Notes: generated by a model from the letters alone, not told the origin. 64,000 bases of DNA from Pectobacterium brasiliense (GCF_016950255.1 NZ_JACGFN010000004.1:1-64000); one strand, 5' to 3'. Numbered from the stretch's first letter, positions 21,022-37,693 are shown. Made by a program: numbers and translations.

Positions 21022-22899
21022 ATGATTAAAAAAATTTCGCTGCTGACGGCGCTTTCCGTCACGGCATTTTCTGGCTGGGCACAGGAAAACAGTTCATCTC
21101 CAAATTCGTCATCGGAAAAAAATGCCGATGATATGGTAGTCACAGCAAATCGTTTCGCACAGCCAGTTTCGTCGGTGCTGGCACCCACGACTGTAGTGAC
21201 CAGAGAAGAGATCGAGCGTTTGCAGGCGAAGAGCCTGACTGATGTTATGCGCCGCTTGCCGGGTGTGGACATCGGACAAAACGGCGGCTTAGGGCAAAAA
21301 AGTTCGTTGTTTATCCGTGGGACTAACTCGAGCCATGTGTTGGTGCTGATCGATGGTATTCGCCTTAATCAAGCGGGTCTAAGTGGTTCATCTGACCTCA
21401 GCCAAATCCCCCTCTCACTGGTGCAGAAAGTTGAATATATTCGTGGCGCACGTTCTGCGGTTTATGGTTCTGATGCAATTGGCGGCGTAGTAAACATCAT
21501 CACCACCAGAGAGAAGAACGGTACGACGCTGTCCGCTGGTATCGGCTCTAATGGGTATCAATCTTATGATGCAGTAACGCAAAAAGCATTTGGCGACAGT
21601 ACAACAGCGACATTGGCTGGTAATTACGTCTACACCAAAGGATTTGACGTGGTTGCTTACGGTACTGCTTCGCCCGCGCAACCCGACCGTGACGGATTTA
21701 TGAGTAAATCGCTGTATGGGACGGTTGAACATAAGTTTGGTGAGCATTTTAGCGGTTTTTTACGGGGCTATGGTTATGACAACCGTACTGACTACGATAA
21801 CTTCTCAGCAGTAGATACTCGCCAGCTTTATAGCCAAACATGGGATACCGGTCTGCGTTATCAGAGCGGCATCTACTCCACGCAGCTAATTGGAAGCTAT
21901 AGCCATAGCAAGGATTATGACTACGATCCGCTCCGAGGCCTACATGGTGTTGGTGCGACGTTAGTTGATTCTCAGCAATACAACGCACAGTGGGGCAATA
22001 CACTGCAAGTGGGCACGGGTACAGTGAGTGCTGGTGTTGATTGGCAGGATCAGATCATCAAGCCTGATTCAACTAATGTGAACCGAGAGGAAAGCCAGCA
22101 CAATACTGGTATTTACCTGACTGGTCAGCAACGTTTTGCTTCCGTAGTGCTTGAAGGGTCTGTACGTGGCGACGATCAATCTGAATTCGGTTGGCATAGT
22201 ACTTGGCAAACCGGGGCGTCCTGGGAATTTATTGAAGGCTATCGCCTGATTGCTTCTTATGGTACTGCATTTAAAGCGCCAAATATGGGACAGCTATATG
22301 GAAGGTTTGGCAGCAACCGTGACCTTCAGCCAGAAGAAAGTAAACAGTGGGAAAGTGGGGTTGAAGGCCTTACTGGGCCAGTTACATGGAGGGTTTCTGG
22401 ATACCGCAATGACATCGACAATCTGATTGATGCAACAGGCAGTACAGGTTACGTTTATGAAAATGTCGGTAAAGCCAAAATCAAAGGAATTGAAGCCACC
22501 GCCAGTTTTGACACTGGGCCTGTAGGTCATCGTATTAGCTATGACTATGTTGACTCACGTAATGCCATCACCGATGAGCCACTGGCTCGCCGTGCAAAGC
22601 AGCAGGTGAAATATCAACTGGATTGGCAGGTGTTCGACCTCGATTGGAGCGTAACGTACCAATATCTGGGAGGTCGTTATGACAAAGATTATGGCAATTA
22701 TGTTCCTGCGATTGATGACTACCAGACTGTCAAGCTTGGCGGCGTAAGCCTCTGGGATCTCGCTGCCTCATATCCGATCACCTCTCATCTGACAGTTCGT
22801 GGTAGAATCGCCAACCTGTTTGATAAAGATTATGAGACGGCATATGGCTACCGCACGGCAGGGCGAGAATACTATCTCACAGGAAGCTATACCTTCTAA
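21022..22899 (+). CDS. btuB: BtuB, TonB-dependent outer-membrane cobalamin receptor
   Basis: BtuB brings vitamin B12 across the outer membrane with energy from TonB-ExbBD. The 625-residue protein has a signal peptide (about residues 1-20, cleaved near GWAQ), a TonB box DDMVVTA near residue 37, a plug domain ([29 protein letters not shown]) and a beta-barrel ending in the aromatic C-terminal residue (LTGSYTF). Slightly longer than E. coli BtuB, with diverged barrel loops. The riboswitch upstream fits a B12 substrate. Confidence 0.95.
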   Translation: MIKKISLLTALSVTAFSGWAQENSSSPNSSSEKNADDMVVTANRFAQPVSSVLAPTTVVTREEIERLQAKSLTDVMRRLPGVDIGQNGGLGQKSSLFIRGTNSSHVLVLIDGIRLNQAGLSGSSDLSQIPLSLVQKVEYIRGARSAVYGSDAIGGVVNIITTREKNGTTLSAGIGSNGYQSYDAVTQKAFGDSTTATLAGNYVYTKGFDVVAYGTASPAQPDRDGFMSKSLYGTVEHKFGEHFSGFLRGYGYDNRTDYDNFSAVDTRQLYSQTWDTGLRYQSGIYSTQLIGSYSHSKDYDYDPLRGLHGVGATLVDSQQYNAQWGNTLQVGTGTVSAGVDWQDQIIKPDSTNVNREESQHNTGIYLTGQQRFASVVLEGSVRGDDQSEFGWHSTWQTGASWEFIEGYRLIASYGTAFKAPNMGQLYGRFGSNRDLQPEESKQWESGVEGLTGPVTWRVSGYRNDIDNLIDATGSTGYVYENVGKAKIKGIEATASFDTGPVGHRISYDYVDSRNAITDEPLARRAKQQVKYQLDWQVFDLDWSVTYQYLGGRYDKDYGNYVPAIDDYQTVKLGGVSLWDLAASYPITSHLTVRGRIANLFDKDYETAYGYRTAGREYYLTGSYTF

Positions 22900-23701
22900 C
22901 CTGCCATCTCGTCCTACGGTTCTGGTCTTCGATTCCGGCGTAGGCGGGCTGTCTGTTTATGATGAAATCCGGCAGCTCTTGCCGGATCTTCACTATATAT
23001 ACGCATTCGATAACGAAGCGTTTCCGTATGGTGAAAAATCACAGCAGTTTATTATCGAGCGCGTGGTTGAGATTGTTAACGCAGTTCAACTACGCCATCA
23101 GCTCGCATTGGTTGTAATCGCCTGTAATACGGCGAGTACGATTTCCCTTCCTGCCCTGCGTGAGCGCTTTACTTTCCCTGTCGTGGGCGTTGTCCCTGCG
23201 GTGAAGCCTGCGGCTAAGCTGACGCGCAACGGCGTTGTCGGCCTATTGGCAACGCGCGCAACGGTTCAACGTCCGTATACGCACGAACTGATTGCCCGTT
23301 TTGCGACGGATTGCCAAATTTTGTCATTGGGATCGTCAGAACTAGTCGAGTTAGCAGAAGCGAAATTGCAGGGGGAGACGATCTCCATTTCTGAACTGCA
23401 AAGAATTCTGCGCCCTTGGCTGCGTTTACCGGAACCGCCAGATACGGTCGTGCTTGGATGTACGCATTTTCCATTATTAGCAGAAGAACTGAAAATGGCC
23501 TTGCCAGATGGTACACGTCTTGTGGATTCTGGTTCTGCTATAGCTAAAAGAACAGCATGGCTAATTGCTAATCTGGATAATCCTCCACTTTCGACAGATA
23601 AGAATCTGGTTTACTGCCTGACGATTACACCTAAAGTCGCCACGCTGTGGCCAATATTGCAGCGTTATGGCTTCGATTCGCTGGAAAAACTGCCACTTTG
23701 A
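22844..23701 (+). CDS. murI: MurI, glutamate racemase
   Basis: MurI makes D-glutamate for peptidoglycan. The 285-residue protein has [12 protein letters not shown] and the two catalytic cysteines in VIACNTAST and [10 protein letters not shown] start at ATG 22844 (MATARQGEN), equivalent to the E. coli start, so the gene overlaps the end of btuB by 56 bp in another frame, as in E. coli. A further in-frame start at 22799 would overlap more and is unsupported. Next to it lies the rRNA operon promoter region. Confidence 0.95.
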   Translation: MATARQGENTISQEAIPSNLPSRPTVLVFDSGVGGLSVYDEIRQLLPDLHYIYAFDNEAFPYGEKSQQFIIERVVEIVNAVQLRHQLALVVIACNTASTISLPALRERFTFPVVGVVPAVKPAAKLTRNGVVGLLATRATVQRPYTHELIARFATDCQILSLGSSELVELAEAKLQGETISISELQRILRPWLRLPEPPDTVVLGCTHFPLLAEELKMALPDGTRLVDSGSAIAKRTAWLIANLDNPPLSTDKNLVYCLTITPKVATLWPILQRYGFDSLEKLPL

Positions 23702-23752
23702 TAGCCTTGTGGGCAAATAGTAGACGAACGATAATTTTTTTGCATTTAGCAC

Positions 23753-23780
23753 TTGTCAGCCGCCGAGAAGTCCCTATAAT
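23753..23780 (+). promoter_or_regulatory. rRNA operon promoter P1
   Basis: TTGTCA, 16-bp spacer, TATAAT, then a GC-rich discriminator GCGCCTCC, typical of stringently controlled rrn P1 promoters. An A/T-rich UP-like stretch lies upstream (about 23730-23748). Confidence 0.85.
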
Positions 23781-23860
23781 GCGCCTCCACTGACACGGCA
23801 ACAGCGACACGCAGTTGCGGTAACAGGAAAAAAGATTCACCGAAGGCGGTCAGTAATGAC

Positions 23861-23888
23861 TTGACTTCACAGCGGAAAAGCATAGTAT
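23861..23888 (+). promoter_or_regulatory. rRNA operon promoter P2
   Basis: TTGACT, 16-bp spacer, TAGTAT, about 108 bases after P1, as expected for rrn P2. Confidence 0.7.
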
Positions 23889-23899
23889 ATGCAGCCCGC

Positions 23900-23930
23900 G
23901 CCACCGATGAAGTGGCACTGCTCTTTAACA
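23900..23930 (+). promoter_or_regulatory. rrn leader boxB-boxA antitermination site
   Basis: A boxB hairpin (GCCAC/GTGGC, 23900-23916) is followed by boxA TGCTCTTTAACA (23919-23930), the NusB-S10 loading site. It protects rRNA transcription from Rho. Confidence 0.85.
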
Positions 23931-24081
23931 ATTTAATCAGACAATCTGTGTGGGCACTCACAAGACCGTATCTTAACGATATAAAAAAGTCTTGAAGAGT
24001 GAACAACAGTAAATTCATTACGAATAAACAGTTTTAATTCTTTGAGCATCGCTGACGAGTTCAGCAAATCAAACAAATCTT

Positions 24082-25623
<1,542 letters not shown>

Positions 25624-25763
25624 CCAAGAAGATGTGTGTTGCGTGAAGTGCTCACACAGATTGTCTGATGAAAATACTGAGCAAGCGCACCTGTTGATGT
25701 CATGAGTGTAGACTCATGCTGACGCGAGCGTGCCGGGTTTATGACCTGGTGCGGATTTTTCGT

Positions 25764-25839
25764 GTCCCCATCGTCTAGAGGCCTAGGACACTGCCCTTTC
25801 ACGGCTGTAACAGGGGTTCGAATCCCCTTGGGGACGCCA
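25764..25839 (+). tRNA. tRNA-Glu (TTC) in the 16S-23S spacer
   Basis: 76 nt including encoded CCA, GTCCCCA acceptor, anticodon TTC in CCTTTCAC, T-loop GGTTCGAATCC. It lies in the spacer, so this is the tRNA-Glu class of rrn operon, like E. coli rrnB. Confidence 0.97.
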
Positions 25840-25910
25840 ATCCGATAATGAGTGAAAGACATTATCACGAATATCTTAAAGATGATTCTTCGGAGTCATG
25901 TTTACGATAT

Positions 25911-25922
25911 TGCTCTTTAACA
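25911..25922 (+). promoter_or_regulatory. Spacer boxA antitermination element
   Basis: TGCTCTTTAACA, identical to the leader boxA, lies between tRNA-Glu and 23S. It renews antitermination ahead of the long 23S gene. Confidence 0.8.
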
Positions 25923-26066
25923 ATCTGGAACAAGCTGAAAATTGAAACATGACAGCTGAACATTGATGACTGCCTTCGGGCGGGTCATGATGAATCAGCC
26001 TGTCAATGAGTCTCTCAAATAATCGCAGCGCGATGATGAATCAATCGAAACATCTTCGGGTTGTGA

Positions 26067-28973
<2,907 letters not shown>

Positions 28974-29111
28974 ACAACACCGAAGGTGTTTTGTGGGTGA
29001 TGAAAGACTCATAGAGAACGATGTTCAGCTTGTTCAGAGATTGGTTCTGGTGGTTGCGTGATGACAAGAGAGAGAAAGTCAGCACAGTAACGGCTGGAAT
29101 GAAACAGAATT

Positions 29112-29231
29112 TGCCTGGCGGCGATAGCGCGGTGGTCCCACCTGACCCCATGCCGAACTCAGAAGTGAAACGCCGTAGCGCCGATGGTAGTGTGGGGCTT
29201 CCCCATGTGAGAGTAGGGAACTGCCAGGCAT
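29112..29231 (+). rRNA. rrf: 5S ribosomal RNA
   Basis: 120 nt from TGCCTGGCGG to CTGCCAGGCAT with paired ends, containing the conserved CCCATGCCGAACTCAG block. Third rRNA of the operon. Confidence 0.98.
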
Positions 29232-29242
29232 CAAACAAGTGG

Positions 29243-29273
29243 AAAGCCCCTGTCGAAAGACAGGGGCTTTTTG
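29243..29273 (+). terminator. Rho-independent terminator of the rRNA operon
   Basis: AAAGCCCCTGTC, GAAA tetraloop, GACAGGGGCTTT then TT: a 12-bp perfect stem just after 5S. Confidence 0.92.
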
Positions 29274-29383
29274 CTATGGGCGTTAGGAAAAATTGTTTAT
29301 ACGTATCCGGTGGCAAAAGGCAGTCGGTATCTTGCGTAGATCAGGTAGACTATGCGATATCTGAATTAGTAGGTATTTCTATC

Positions 29384-30421
29384 ATGGCGTCGAGCGTTAT
29401 TTCATTAAAGTCTTATAACTCTTTCTCATTACCTGTTTCCGCATCTTGTATTAAGGTTGCGGATACTCAGGAGAAATTGATTGAAGGATGGCGCGTCGCC
29501 AGTGCATCACAAGAGCCGATTTTGTTGCTAGGGGAAGGGAGTAATGTCCTTTTTCTTGAAGACTTTTTAGGTACTATTCTGCTAAATCGGCTTAAGGGTA
29601 TAGATATTCGAGAAGAAAGCGATGGCTGGTATCTTCATGTTGGTGCAGGTGAGAATTGGCATCAATTAGTTGAATATACACTTAAGCGTGGCATTGCTGG
29701 GTTAGAAAATCTGGCATTAATTCCCGGATGTGTGGGTTCTGCACCGATACAGAATATCGGTGCGTACGGTATCGAGTTACAGCATGTTTGTGATTATGTT
29801 GACGTGTTAGATCTGGCTGAAGGTAAAGTCATGCGTTTTACCTCTGAGGAATGCCAGTTCGGTTACCGTGAAAGCATATTTAAGCATCAATACCGCTCTG
29901 GATTTGCGATCACCGCTGTAGGGCTTTTTTTAAAGAAAGAGTGGAACCCGATACTTAACTACGGTGATTTGGTCAAGCTGGACCCTACAACCGTTACGCC
30001 ACTGCAGGTATTTGACTCTGTATGTCATATGCGTCGAAGTAAACTCCCAGACCCTGTAGTGACAGGTAATGCTGGTAGCTTCTTCAAAAATCCAATAATT
30101 GCACAACAGCATGCCGAACGTATTTTACGAGAGTATCCAAACGCACCTCAGTATTTGCAAGCCGATGGTAACGTTAAATTGGCAGCTGGATGGTTAATTG
30201 ATCAGTGTAAACTTAAAGGATTCCAGCTTGGTGGTGCTGCTGTTCACGAGAAACAGGCATTAGTTCTGATTAATAAAAATAATTCAAAAAGCTCAGATAT
30301 TGTTGAATTAGCTCGTTACGTCCGCAACCAAGTTTCTGAAAAATTCTCCATACAGCTGGAACCTGAAGTTCGCTTTATTGCTGCGCATGGAGAGGTCAAT
30401 GCCATCGAGGTATTATCATGA
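29384..30421 (+). CDS. murB: MurB, UDP-N-acetylenolpyruvoylglucosamine reductase
   Basis: MurB reduces the enolpyruvyl group to make UDP-N-acetylmuramate, using FAD and NADPH. The 345-residue protein has [42 protein letters not shown] (read in parts), [10 protein letters not shown] and LEPEVRF. ATG 29384 is the start; the frame runs open upstream into 5S rRNA but is not coding there. The 3' end overlaps birA by 4 nt. The gene is clearly AT-richer than most genes in the window. Confidence 0.96.
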   Translation: MASSVISLKSYNSFSLPVSASCIKVADTQEKLIEGWRVASASQEPILLLGEGSNVLFLEDFLGTILLNRLKGIDIREESDGWYLHVGAGENWHQLVEYTLKRGIAGLENLALIPGCVGSAPIQNIGAYGIELQHVCDYVDVLDLAEGKVMRFTSEECQFGYRESIFKHQYRSGFAITAVGLFLKKEWNPILNYGDLVKLDPTTVTPLQVFDSVCHMRRSKLPDPVVTGNAGSFFKNPIIAQQHAERILREYPNAPQYLQADGNVKLAAGWLIDQCKLKGFQLGGAAVHEKQALVLINKNNSKSSDIVELARYVRNQVSEKFSIQLEPEVRFIAAHGEVNAIEVLS

Positions 30422-31377
30422 GAGATATTACAGTTCCTCTTAAGTTGATTAAAATTCTCTCTGATGGGGAGTTTTATTCCGGTGAGTTGCTGGGCGAAAT
30501 GATGGGGATGAGCCGTGCTGCGATTAATAAACACATTCAAACTATACGCGACTGGGGAATTGATATATTTACTGTAACGGGTAAGGGCTATTCTTTGCCA
30601 GCGCCTATGCAGTTATTAGATGAAGAGGTTATCCTTAAGGACCTACCTGAAGGTGGCGTAACGGTTTTACCTGTCGTCGATTCTACGAATCAGTACATTT
30701 TAGAACGATTGGATACACTGTCCTCCGGTGATGCATGCCTTGCTGAATATCAGCAGGCTGGGCGTGGTCGTCGGGGGCGGCAATGGTTTTCACCCTTTGG
30801 TGCGAATTTGTATTTGTCCTTATATTGGCGCTTAGAGCAGGGACCCGCTGCGGCTGTTGGCGTGAGTCTGGTTATCGGTATCGTAATGGCCGAAGTGCTA
30901 CATAAGCTGGGTGCTGATGGTGTTCGAGTCAAATGGCCTAATGACTTATATTTGAAGGATAGAAAGTTGGCTGGCATTCTTGTCGAGCTGACAGGGAAAA
31001 CTGGGGATGCTGCTAATTTAGTCATTGGTGCAGGTATTAATCTACAAATGAGAGCACCTGCTCCAGATACGATTAATCAAGGCTGGATAAATTTACAAGA
31101 GGCAGGTATAGAGATTAATCGTAATACTCTCGCTTCGACTCTTATTTCTGAATTAAGAAGCGCTTTGGCCGTCTTTGAACTACAAGGTCTTGAACCATTT
31201 ATTCCCAGATGGGAAAAGTTGGATAACTATTTTAATCGTCCGATCCGCTTGATTATCGGTAATCGCGAAATTCATGGGGTAGACCGAGGAATCGATCGCC
31301 AGGGTGCATTGTTATTAGAAGCTGATGGTTTGATAACACCGTATATTGGTGGGGAAATTTCTCTGCGCGGCGCATAA
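30418..31377 (+). CDS. birA: BirA, biotin-protein ligase and biotin operon repressor
   Basis: BirA attaches biotin to the AccB carrier and, as biotinyl-5'-AMP-bound dimer, represses bio genes. The 319-residue protein has an N-terminal winged helix ([19 protein letters not shown], residues about 23-41), the catalytic loop [14 protein letters not shown] near 118, and KWPNDLYL with the catalytic lysine near 183. It overlaps murB by ATGA, so the pair is coupled. A self-complementary terminator follows. AT-rich like murB. Confidence 0.96.
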   Translation: MRDITVPLKLIKILSDGEFYSGELLGEMMGMSRAAINKHIQTIRDWGIDIFTVTGKGYSLPAPMQLLDEEVILKDLPEGGVTVLPVVDSTNQYILERLDTLSSGDACLAEYQQAGRGRRGRQWFSPFGANLYLSLYWRLEQGPAAAVGVSLVIGIVMAEVLHKLGADGVRVKWPNDLYLKDRKLAGILVELTGKTGDAANLVIGAGINLQMRAPAPDTINQGWINLQEAGIEINRNTLASTLISELRSALAVFELQGLEPFIPRWEKLDNYFNRPIRLIIGNREIHGVDRGIDRQGALLLEADGLITPYIGGEISLRGA

Positions 31378-31399
31378 AAAAGGGGGAATTCCCCCTTTT
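31377..31399. terminator. Bidirectional terminator between birA and coaA
   Basis: A self-complementary hairpin: A run, GGGGG, AATT, CCCCC, T run. It serves birA on plus and coaA on minus. The centre is a GAATTC hexamer. Confidence 0.9.
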
Positions 31400-31415
31400 C
31401 CATATTCATTCATTT

Positions 31416-32366
31416 TTACTTTCTTAATCGAACACATTCAACGGCATGATTAGCACTTTTAGTCATAATAAGACTCGCTCTCTCCCGAGTGGGAAGGATA
31501 TTTTCTTTTAGATTAAGTCCATTAATTTCCGCCCATAACTGAGATGCAATACCGACGGCTTCTTCTTTCGCCAATTTTGCATAATTATGGAAGTATGAAT
31601 TTGGATTTGAGAATGCACCTTGTCTAAATTTCAAAAAGCGATTTATATACCATGTTTTTAGCAGTGTTTCAGGTGCATCCACATAGATAGAGAAATCTAC
31701 AAAATCAGAAACGAAAACTCTATGTGGATCATGTGGATAGTCCATTCCGCTTTGTAAAACATTCAACCCTTCTAATATTAAAATATCAGGTTGTTCCAAC
31801 ACTTTATTGTTATTAGGGACGATATCATATGTCAGATGGGAATAAGTCGGAGCTGTGACTTTGTGTGTCCCTGACTTTATATCAGAAACAAATTTTACCA
31901 GGCTGTGCATATCATATGACTGTGGAAAGCCTTTTTTCTTCATCAAGTCGCGTTCTTTTAGCACCTTATTTGGATGAAGAAATCCATCGGTTGTAATAAG
32001 TTCTACACTGCGATGTTCCGGCCAGCGGCTTAATAACGCTTGGAGCACACGGGCTGTGGTACTTTTCCCTACAGCGACACTACCTGCGATGCCGATTATG
32101 TAAGGTATTTTTTGGCCATCGGTTCCTAAAAACTGCTCGAGCACAGCCTGACGGCGTAAATTAGAGCTTATATAGAAATTGAGCAGGCGAGATAGCGGCA
32201 GATAAATTTCCGCGACTTCGTCTAATGAAAGGTCTTCGTTAATGCCTTTGAGCTTAACGATTTCTTCCTCTGTCAGCGTTAACGGGACGGAATCGCGCAA
32301 GGCGGCCCATTGGCTGCGGTTAAATTGTAGATATGGCGTGGCCAAGGATTGCTCTCTGTTGCTCAT
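31416..32366 (-). CDS. coaA: CoaA, type I pantothenate kinase
   Basis: CoaA makes 4'-phosphopantothenate, the rate-limiting step to coenzyme A, and is inhibited by CoA. The 316-residue protein has P-loop [15 protein letters not shown] near residue 95, [26 protein letters not shown] and ILEGLNVLQ. Length equals that of E. coli CoaA. Convergent with birA. AT-rich compared with the rest of the window. Confidence 0.96.
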   Translation of the reverse strand: MSNREQSLATPYLQFNRSQWAALRDSVPLTLTEEEIVKLKGINEDLSLDEVAEIYLPLSRLLNFYISSNLRRQAVLEQFLGTDGQKIPYIIGIAGSVAVGKSTTARVLQALLSRWPEHRSVELITTDGFLHPNKVLKERDLMKKKGFPQSYDMHSLVKFVSDIKSGTHKVTAPTYSHLTYDIVPNNNKVLEQPDILILEGLNVLQSGMDYPHDPHRVFVSDFVDFSIYVDAPETLLKTWYINRFLKFRQGAFSNPNSYFHNYAKLAKEEAVGIASQLWAEINGLNLKENILPTRERASLIMTKSANHAVECVRLRK

Positions 32367-32540
32367 AAGTCGTGTTCTGCCTGCTTCACAGGTAAGAAAA
32401 GGGACTCTCAGCCCAGCGAAGAAAACGGGCTATTAGTTTAGCCAACGCGATGATCGCGGCACCTTCTCTTATGTAATAAATTTTTGATAATGGGCAGGTT
32501 AACACTTTGCTACTAGAAAGAAGAAGAGAAAATCGGTGCT

Positions 32541-32574
32541 GTACCCGATGCTTCTATGTTTACGCATCGGGTAC
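32541..32574 (-). terminator. Rho-independent terminator of the GNAT gene
   Basis: Perfect 11-bp stem GTACCCGATGC / GCATCGGGTAC with a 12-nt loop. On the minus strand it is followed after a few bases by GATTTTC. Confidence 0.7.
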
Positions 32575-32577
32575 TCG

Positions 32578-33126
32578 CTAGCTAGCGATGGCTTTACCTA
32601 AACCATTCACAGCAAAGAGACGCTTATAATAGATGGCTGTTGGGTGGTAATAGCCATCAGGTGTGCAAGCATAGTCTGGCAATTCTCCCAGATGGCGATA
32701 ACCCAAGGCACGGTAAAACGCTTCTGCGGGGGAACCTGCTTGGGTGTCTAAGTAGAGCAAGCCCCTCTGCTGTAAAAGTGCGCTCTTTTCCAATAGCTGA
32801 ATGAGCAGTCGGCCTATTCCCGCTCTTCTTGTGCGGCTATGGACCAGTAATTTTTGAATTTCAGCTCTGTTTTTTCCGTTTGTTTTTTGACACAACTCGA
32901 GCTGTACGCTTCCGACGATACCCTCCTCATCGCGCGCCACCCATATCATACGTTCACCGTTGGAAACTGATTTTTGCAAACTATGAAAATATTCTGTGGC
33001 TTCTTTATGGGACAGTGGCGAGTGGTATCCAACAGAAGCGCCTTTTTCTACAGCATCTATCAATAGATTAGCCAGTTCCTCACGATAGACAGGCAAGGTT
33101 GCTGCATTGAGTTGAACGGTTTTCAT
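32578..33126 (-). CDS. GNAT-family N-acetyltransferase
   Basis: A 182-residue acetyl-CoA-dependent acetyltransferase of unknown substrate. Seen: the motif A region EIQKLLVHSRTRRAGIGRLL (about residues 89-108) with the acetyl-CoA loop RRAGIG, and motif B AEAFYRALGYRHLGELPDYA. It has no counterpart at this site in E. coli, where coaA is followed by the tRNA cluster, so it is an insertion. It is transcribed divergently from the tRNA-tufB operon. Confidence 0.85.
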   Translation of the reverse strand: MKTVQLNAATLPVYREELANLLIDAVEKGASVGYHSPLSHKEATEYFHSLQKSVSNGERMIWVARDEEGIVGSVQLELCQKTNGKNRAEIQKLLVHSRTRRAGIGRLLIQLLEKSALLQQRGLLYLDTQAGSPAEAFYRALGYRHLGELPDYACTPDGYYHPTAIYYKRLFAVNGLGKAIAS

Positions 33127-33414
33127 CGTACTTTGCCCCTTCTACAGACATTTATTTTTAATCAAGCAAAATGCATTCCAGGTCTGTTTTCTTAGAAAAA
33201 CGAGCAAAATAGCATCGGTCGGTGCAGCGACTGCTCTTCTAAAGGGCAAAATCGTATTTTTGGTGCAAGAGAAACAAGAGGAAGGTTGATGGCGAAATCA
33301 CCATTTTGTTGGATAGGGTTGGTGGTTCTTTGCACTATTTCTTACTGTTATTCTAGATTTATAGCTGAATTTGGATAAAATCTAAGCGATAGCGCATTTT
33401 ACGCAATTTTTTTG

Positions 33415-33443
33415 TTGCATCGAGCGTTCTGTCTACCTAGAAT
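33415..33443 (+). promoter_or_regulatory. Promoter of the tRNA-tufB operon
   Basis: TTGCAT, 17-bp spacer, TAGAAT, then a GC-rich discriminator GCGCAGC. An AATTTTTTTG stretch just upstream resembles an UP element. It starts 15 bases before the first tRNA. This form is typical of stringently controlled stable-RNA promoters. The remaining upstream bases (33127-33414) show no gene. Confidence 0.75.
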
Positions 33444-33457
33444 GCGCAGCACTTGAA

Positions 33458-33533
<76 letters not shown>

Positions 33534-33548
33534 TCAAGTACACAATCA

Positions 33549-33632
<84 letters not shown>

Positions 33633-33762
33633 AATTCAATTCTGGCAACAGGATATTCGATACGGTAGCAAGACTAAGCCGGATCGACGAAGGCGGGGTC
33701 TATAAAATCTTATTCCTCAACTTCAAAATCTACAGAAAAATTAGGTAGCCGAGTTCCAGGAT

Positions 33763-33837
<75 letters not shown>

Positions 33838-33843
33838 AGATGT

Positions 33844-33919
33844 GCTGATATAGCTCAGTTGGTAGAGCGCACCCTTGGTAAGGGTGAGGTCGGCAGTTCG
33901 AATCTGCCTATCAGCACCA
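33844..33919 (+). tRNA. thrT: tRNA-Thr (GGT)
   Basis: 76 nt with encoded CCA; acceptor GCTGATA/TATCAGC, anticodon GGT in CTTGGTAA. It lies six bases after tRNA-Gly and about 107 before tufB. Confidence 0.96.
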
Positions 33920-33990
33920 CTTCCTTTTCCTCCTCCTGATTTTCTTTCTGTGAATAAATTCAGCAAGCTATCGCTTGGTTGATGTGGTGA

Positions 33991-35211
<1,221 letters not shown>

Positions 35212-35241
35212 TCGCTGATAACATTTGACGCGACACGCGAT

Positions 35242-35267
35242 AAAAGGGCATCATTTGATGCCCTTTT
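35242..35267 (+). terminator. Rho-independent terminator of tufB
   Basis: AAAAGGGCATCA / TGATGCCCTTTT with a two-base TT centre, then a T run; about 30 bases after the tufB stop. Confidence 0.92.
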
Positions 35268-35283
35268 TCTACGCTGTCATGGT

Positions 35284-35336
35284 AGAACCTATCTCATCAG
35301 CGATTGTGAGATATAATCATTGGTGAGATAGGCTCT
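35284..35336 (+). promoter_or_regulatory. Inverted repeat enclosing a TATAAT, upstream of secE
   Basis: AGAACCTATCTCATCA (35284-35299) and TGGTGAGATAGGCTCT (35321-35336) pair at 14 of 16 positions. The 21-base loop contains TATAAT (35312-35317), a possible -10 of the secE-nusG promoter, but no good -35 lies 16-18 bases upstream. A similar repeat is recalled from E. coli at this site. Confidence 0.5.
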
Positions 35337-35448
35337 GTAGATACGGCGTAAATACCGAATTATTCGTTTTACAGAACATCTTTCGGTTTGGTTGCCCCGT
35401 GGTTGCGGGGCAAAGTTATTTGTCTGAATCATTGTGACAGGTTGGTTT

Positions 35449-35832
35449 ATGAGTGCGAATACCGAAGCTCAGGATAGTGGGCGTGGCCTGGAAGTGATTA
35501 AGTGGTTGGTAGTAGGTGCCTTGCTGGTTGTTGCGATTGTTGGCAATTATTATTACCGCGAATTTAGTCTTCCTCTGCGTGCATTGGCCGTTGTTATCCT
35601 GATCGCCGCAGCCGGTGGTGTGGCACTGCTGACCACGAAAGGCAAAGCAACCGTAGCGTTTGCTCGCGAAGCGCGTACCGAAGTGCGCAAAGTAATTTGG
35701 CCGACTCGTCAGGAAACGTTACACACCACGTTAATCGTTGCCGCGGTGACTGCCGTGATGTCACTGATTTTGTGGGGGCTGGATGGTATTCTGGTCCGTC
35801 TGGTATCGTTTATCACTGGCCTGAGGTTCTAA
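35449..35832 (+). CDS. secE: SecE, preprotein translocase subunit
   Basis: SecE holds the SecYEG channel together in the inner membrane. The 127-residue protein starts at ATG 35449 ([16 protein letters not shown]); it has three transmembrane segments and the conserved cytoplasmic motif [17 protein letters not shown] near residue 80. An in-frame ATG at 35434 adds five unsupported residues. Its stop is one base before the nusG start, forming the secE-nusG operon. Confidence 0.97.
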   Translation: MSANTEAQDSGRGLEVIKWLVVGALLVVAIVGNYYYREFSLPLRALAVVILIAAAGGVALLTTKGKATVAFAREARTEVRKVIWPTRQETLHTTLIVAAVTAVMSLILWGLDGILVRLVSFITGLRF

Positions 35833-35833
35833 G

Positions 35834-36379
35834 ATGTCTGAAGCTCCAAAAAAACGTTGGTACGTCGTTCAGGCGTTTTCTGGTTTTGAAGGTCGCGTAG
35901 CACAATCTCTGCGTGAGCATATCAAACTCCATAATATGGAAGAGCTGTTTGGCGAAGTCATGGTTCCGACTGAAGAAGTCGTTGAGATCCGTGGTGGCCA
36001 GCGTCGCAAGAGCGAACGCAAGTTTTTCCCTGGTTATGTTTTAGTACAGATGGTGATGGAAGATGCCAGTTGGCATCTTGTACGCAGCGTACCTCGTGTT
36101 ATGGGGTTCATTGGCGGCACATCTGACCGTCCTGCTCCAATTAGTGACAAAGAAGTGGATGCGATCATGAATCGTCTCCAGCAGGTTGGCGACAAGCCTC
36201 GTCCGAAAACGCTGTTTGAACCGGGCGAAATGGTTCGTGTCAACGATGGTCCATTTGCCGACTTTAACGGTGTTGTTGAAGAAGTAGACTATGAGAAGAG
36301 CCGCCTGAAGGTGTCTGTTTCTATATTTGGTCGTGCGACACCTGTTGAACTGGACTTTGCTCAGGTCGAAAAAGGCTAA
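35834..36379 (+). CDS. nusG: NusG, transcription elongation/termination factor
   Basis: NusG binds RNA polymerase and links it to Rho or ribosomal protein S10. The 181-residue protein has the NGN domain ([24 protein letters not shown]) and a C-terminal KOW domain ([20 protein letters not shown]). Length equals E. coli NusG. Second gene of secE-nusG, ended by the hairpin at 36419-36447. Confidence 0.98.
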   Translation: MSEAPKKRWYVVQAFSGFEGRVAQSLREHIKLHNMEELFGEVMVPTEEVVEIRGGQRRKSERKFFPGYVLVQMVMEDASWHLVRSVPRVMGFIGGTSDRPAPISDKEVDAIMNRLQQVGDKPRPKTLFEPGEMVRVNDGPFADFNGVVEEVDYEKSRLKVSVSIFGRATPVELDFAQVEKG

Positions 36380-36410
36380 TTGCCTGATAAGATTTGCTGA
36401 AAATAGCGAC

Positions 36411-36455
36411 TTGCCTATGGCGCGAAATTAACCTATAATTTCGCGCCTTTTGTTT
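36411..36455 (+). promoter_or_regulatory. rplKA promoter nested in the nusG terminator hairpin
   Basis: A perfect 12-bp stem, GGCGCGAAATTA (36419-36430) with TAATTTCGCGCC (36436-36447), 5-base loop, then TTTTGTTTTT, forms a terminator for secE-nusG. The same bases hold a sigma-70 promoter: TTGCCT (36411-36416), 17-bp spacer, TATAAT (36434-36439). The promoter position matches the L11 promoter known from E. coli. Confidence 0.8.
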
Positions 36456-36541
36456 TTCAGTGGCCTCAATGGCGACTGAAGCGTAATACAAACCACGGGG
36501 AGCCTTTCACTAGGCGCTATTACCCAATCGAGGAAAGTTAA

Positions 36542-36970
36542 ATGGCCAAGAAAGTACAAGCCTACGTCAAGCTGCAAGTTGCAGCTGGTATGGCTAACCC
36601 GAGCCCACCGGTAGGTCCGGCTCTGGGTCAGCAAGGTGTTAACATCATGGAATTCTGTAAGGCGTTCAACGCTAAAACTGAAAGCCTTGAGAAGGGTCTG
36701 CCGACTCCGGTTGTTATTACCGTTTATTCTGACCGTTCTTTCACCTTCGTTACCAAAACGCCTCCAGCAGCTGTTCTGCTGAAGAAAGCGGCTGGTATCA
36801 AGTCTGGTTCCGGCAAGCCGAACAAAGACAAAGTTGGTAAAGTAACGAGCGCTCAGGTTCGTGAAATCGCAGAAACTAAAGCTGCGGACATGACTGGTTC
36901 TGATGTAGACGCCATGGCGCGCTCTATCGCAGGTACCGCTCGTTCCATGGGCCTGGTAGTGGAGGATTAA
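36542..36970 (+). CDS. rplK: 50S ribosomal protein L11
   Basis: L11 forms the GTPase-associated stalk base and is needed for RelA activation. The 142-residue protein has the N-terminal [21 protein letters not shown] (read in parts, residues 21-41) and the rRNA-binding C-terminal domain. Four nt before rplA, with which it is co-transcribed. In E. coli L1 binds the leader of this mRNA and represses both; the leader here (36480-36541) is the likely target. Confidence 0.98.
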   Translation: MAKKVQAYVKLQVAAGMANPSPPVGPALGQQGVNIMEFCKAFNAKTESLEKGLPTPVVITVYSDRSFTFVTKTPPAAVLLKKAAGIKSGSGKPNKDKVGKVTSAQVREIAETKAADMTGSDVDAMARSIAGTARSMGLVVED

Positions 36971-36973
36971 TAA

Positions 36974-37678
<705 letters not shown>

Positions 37679-37693
37679 TAGCTTTTGTTCCGC

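Noticed and set aside
29021..29383. Open frame running from the 23S-5S spacer through 5S rRNA into murB
   Set aside because: The part before 29384 is rRNA and spacer; MurB homology begins at ATG 29384.
31378..31399. Perfect palindrome as a regulatory operator
   Set aside because: Its GC core with flanking A and T runs between two convergent stops is a plain bidirectional terminator.
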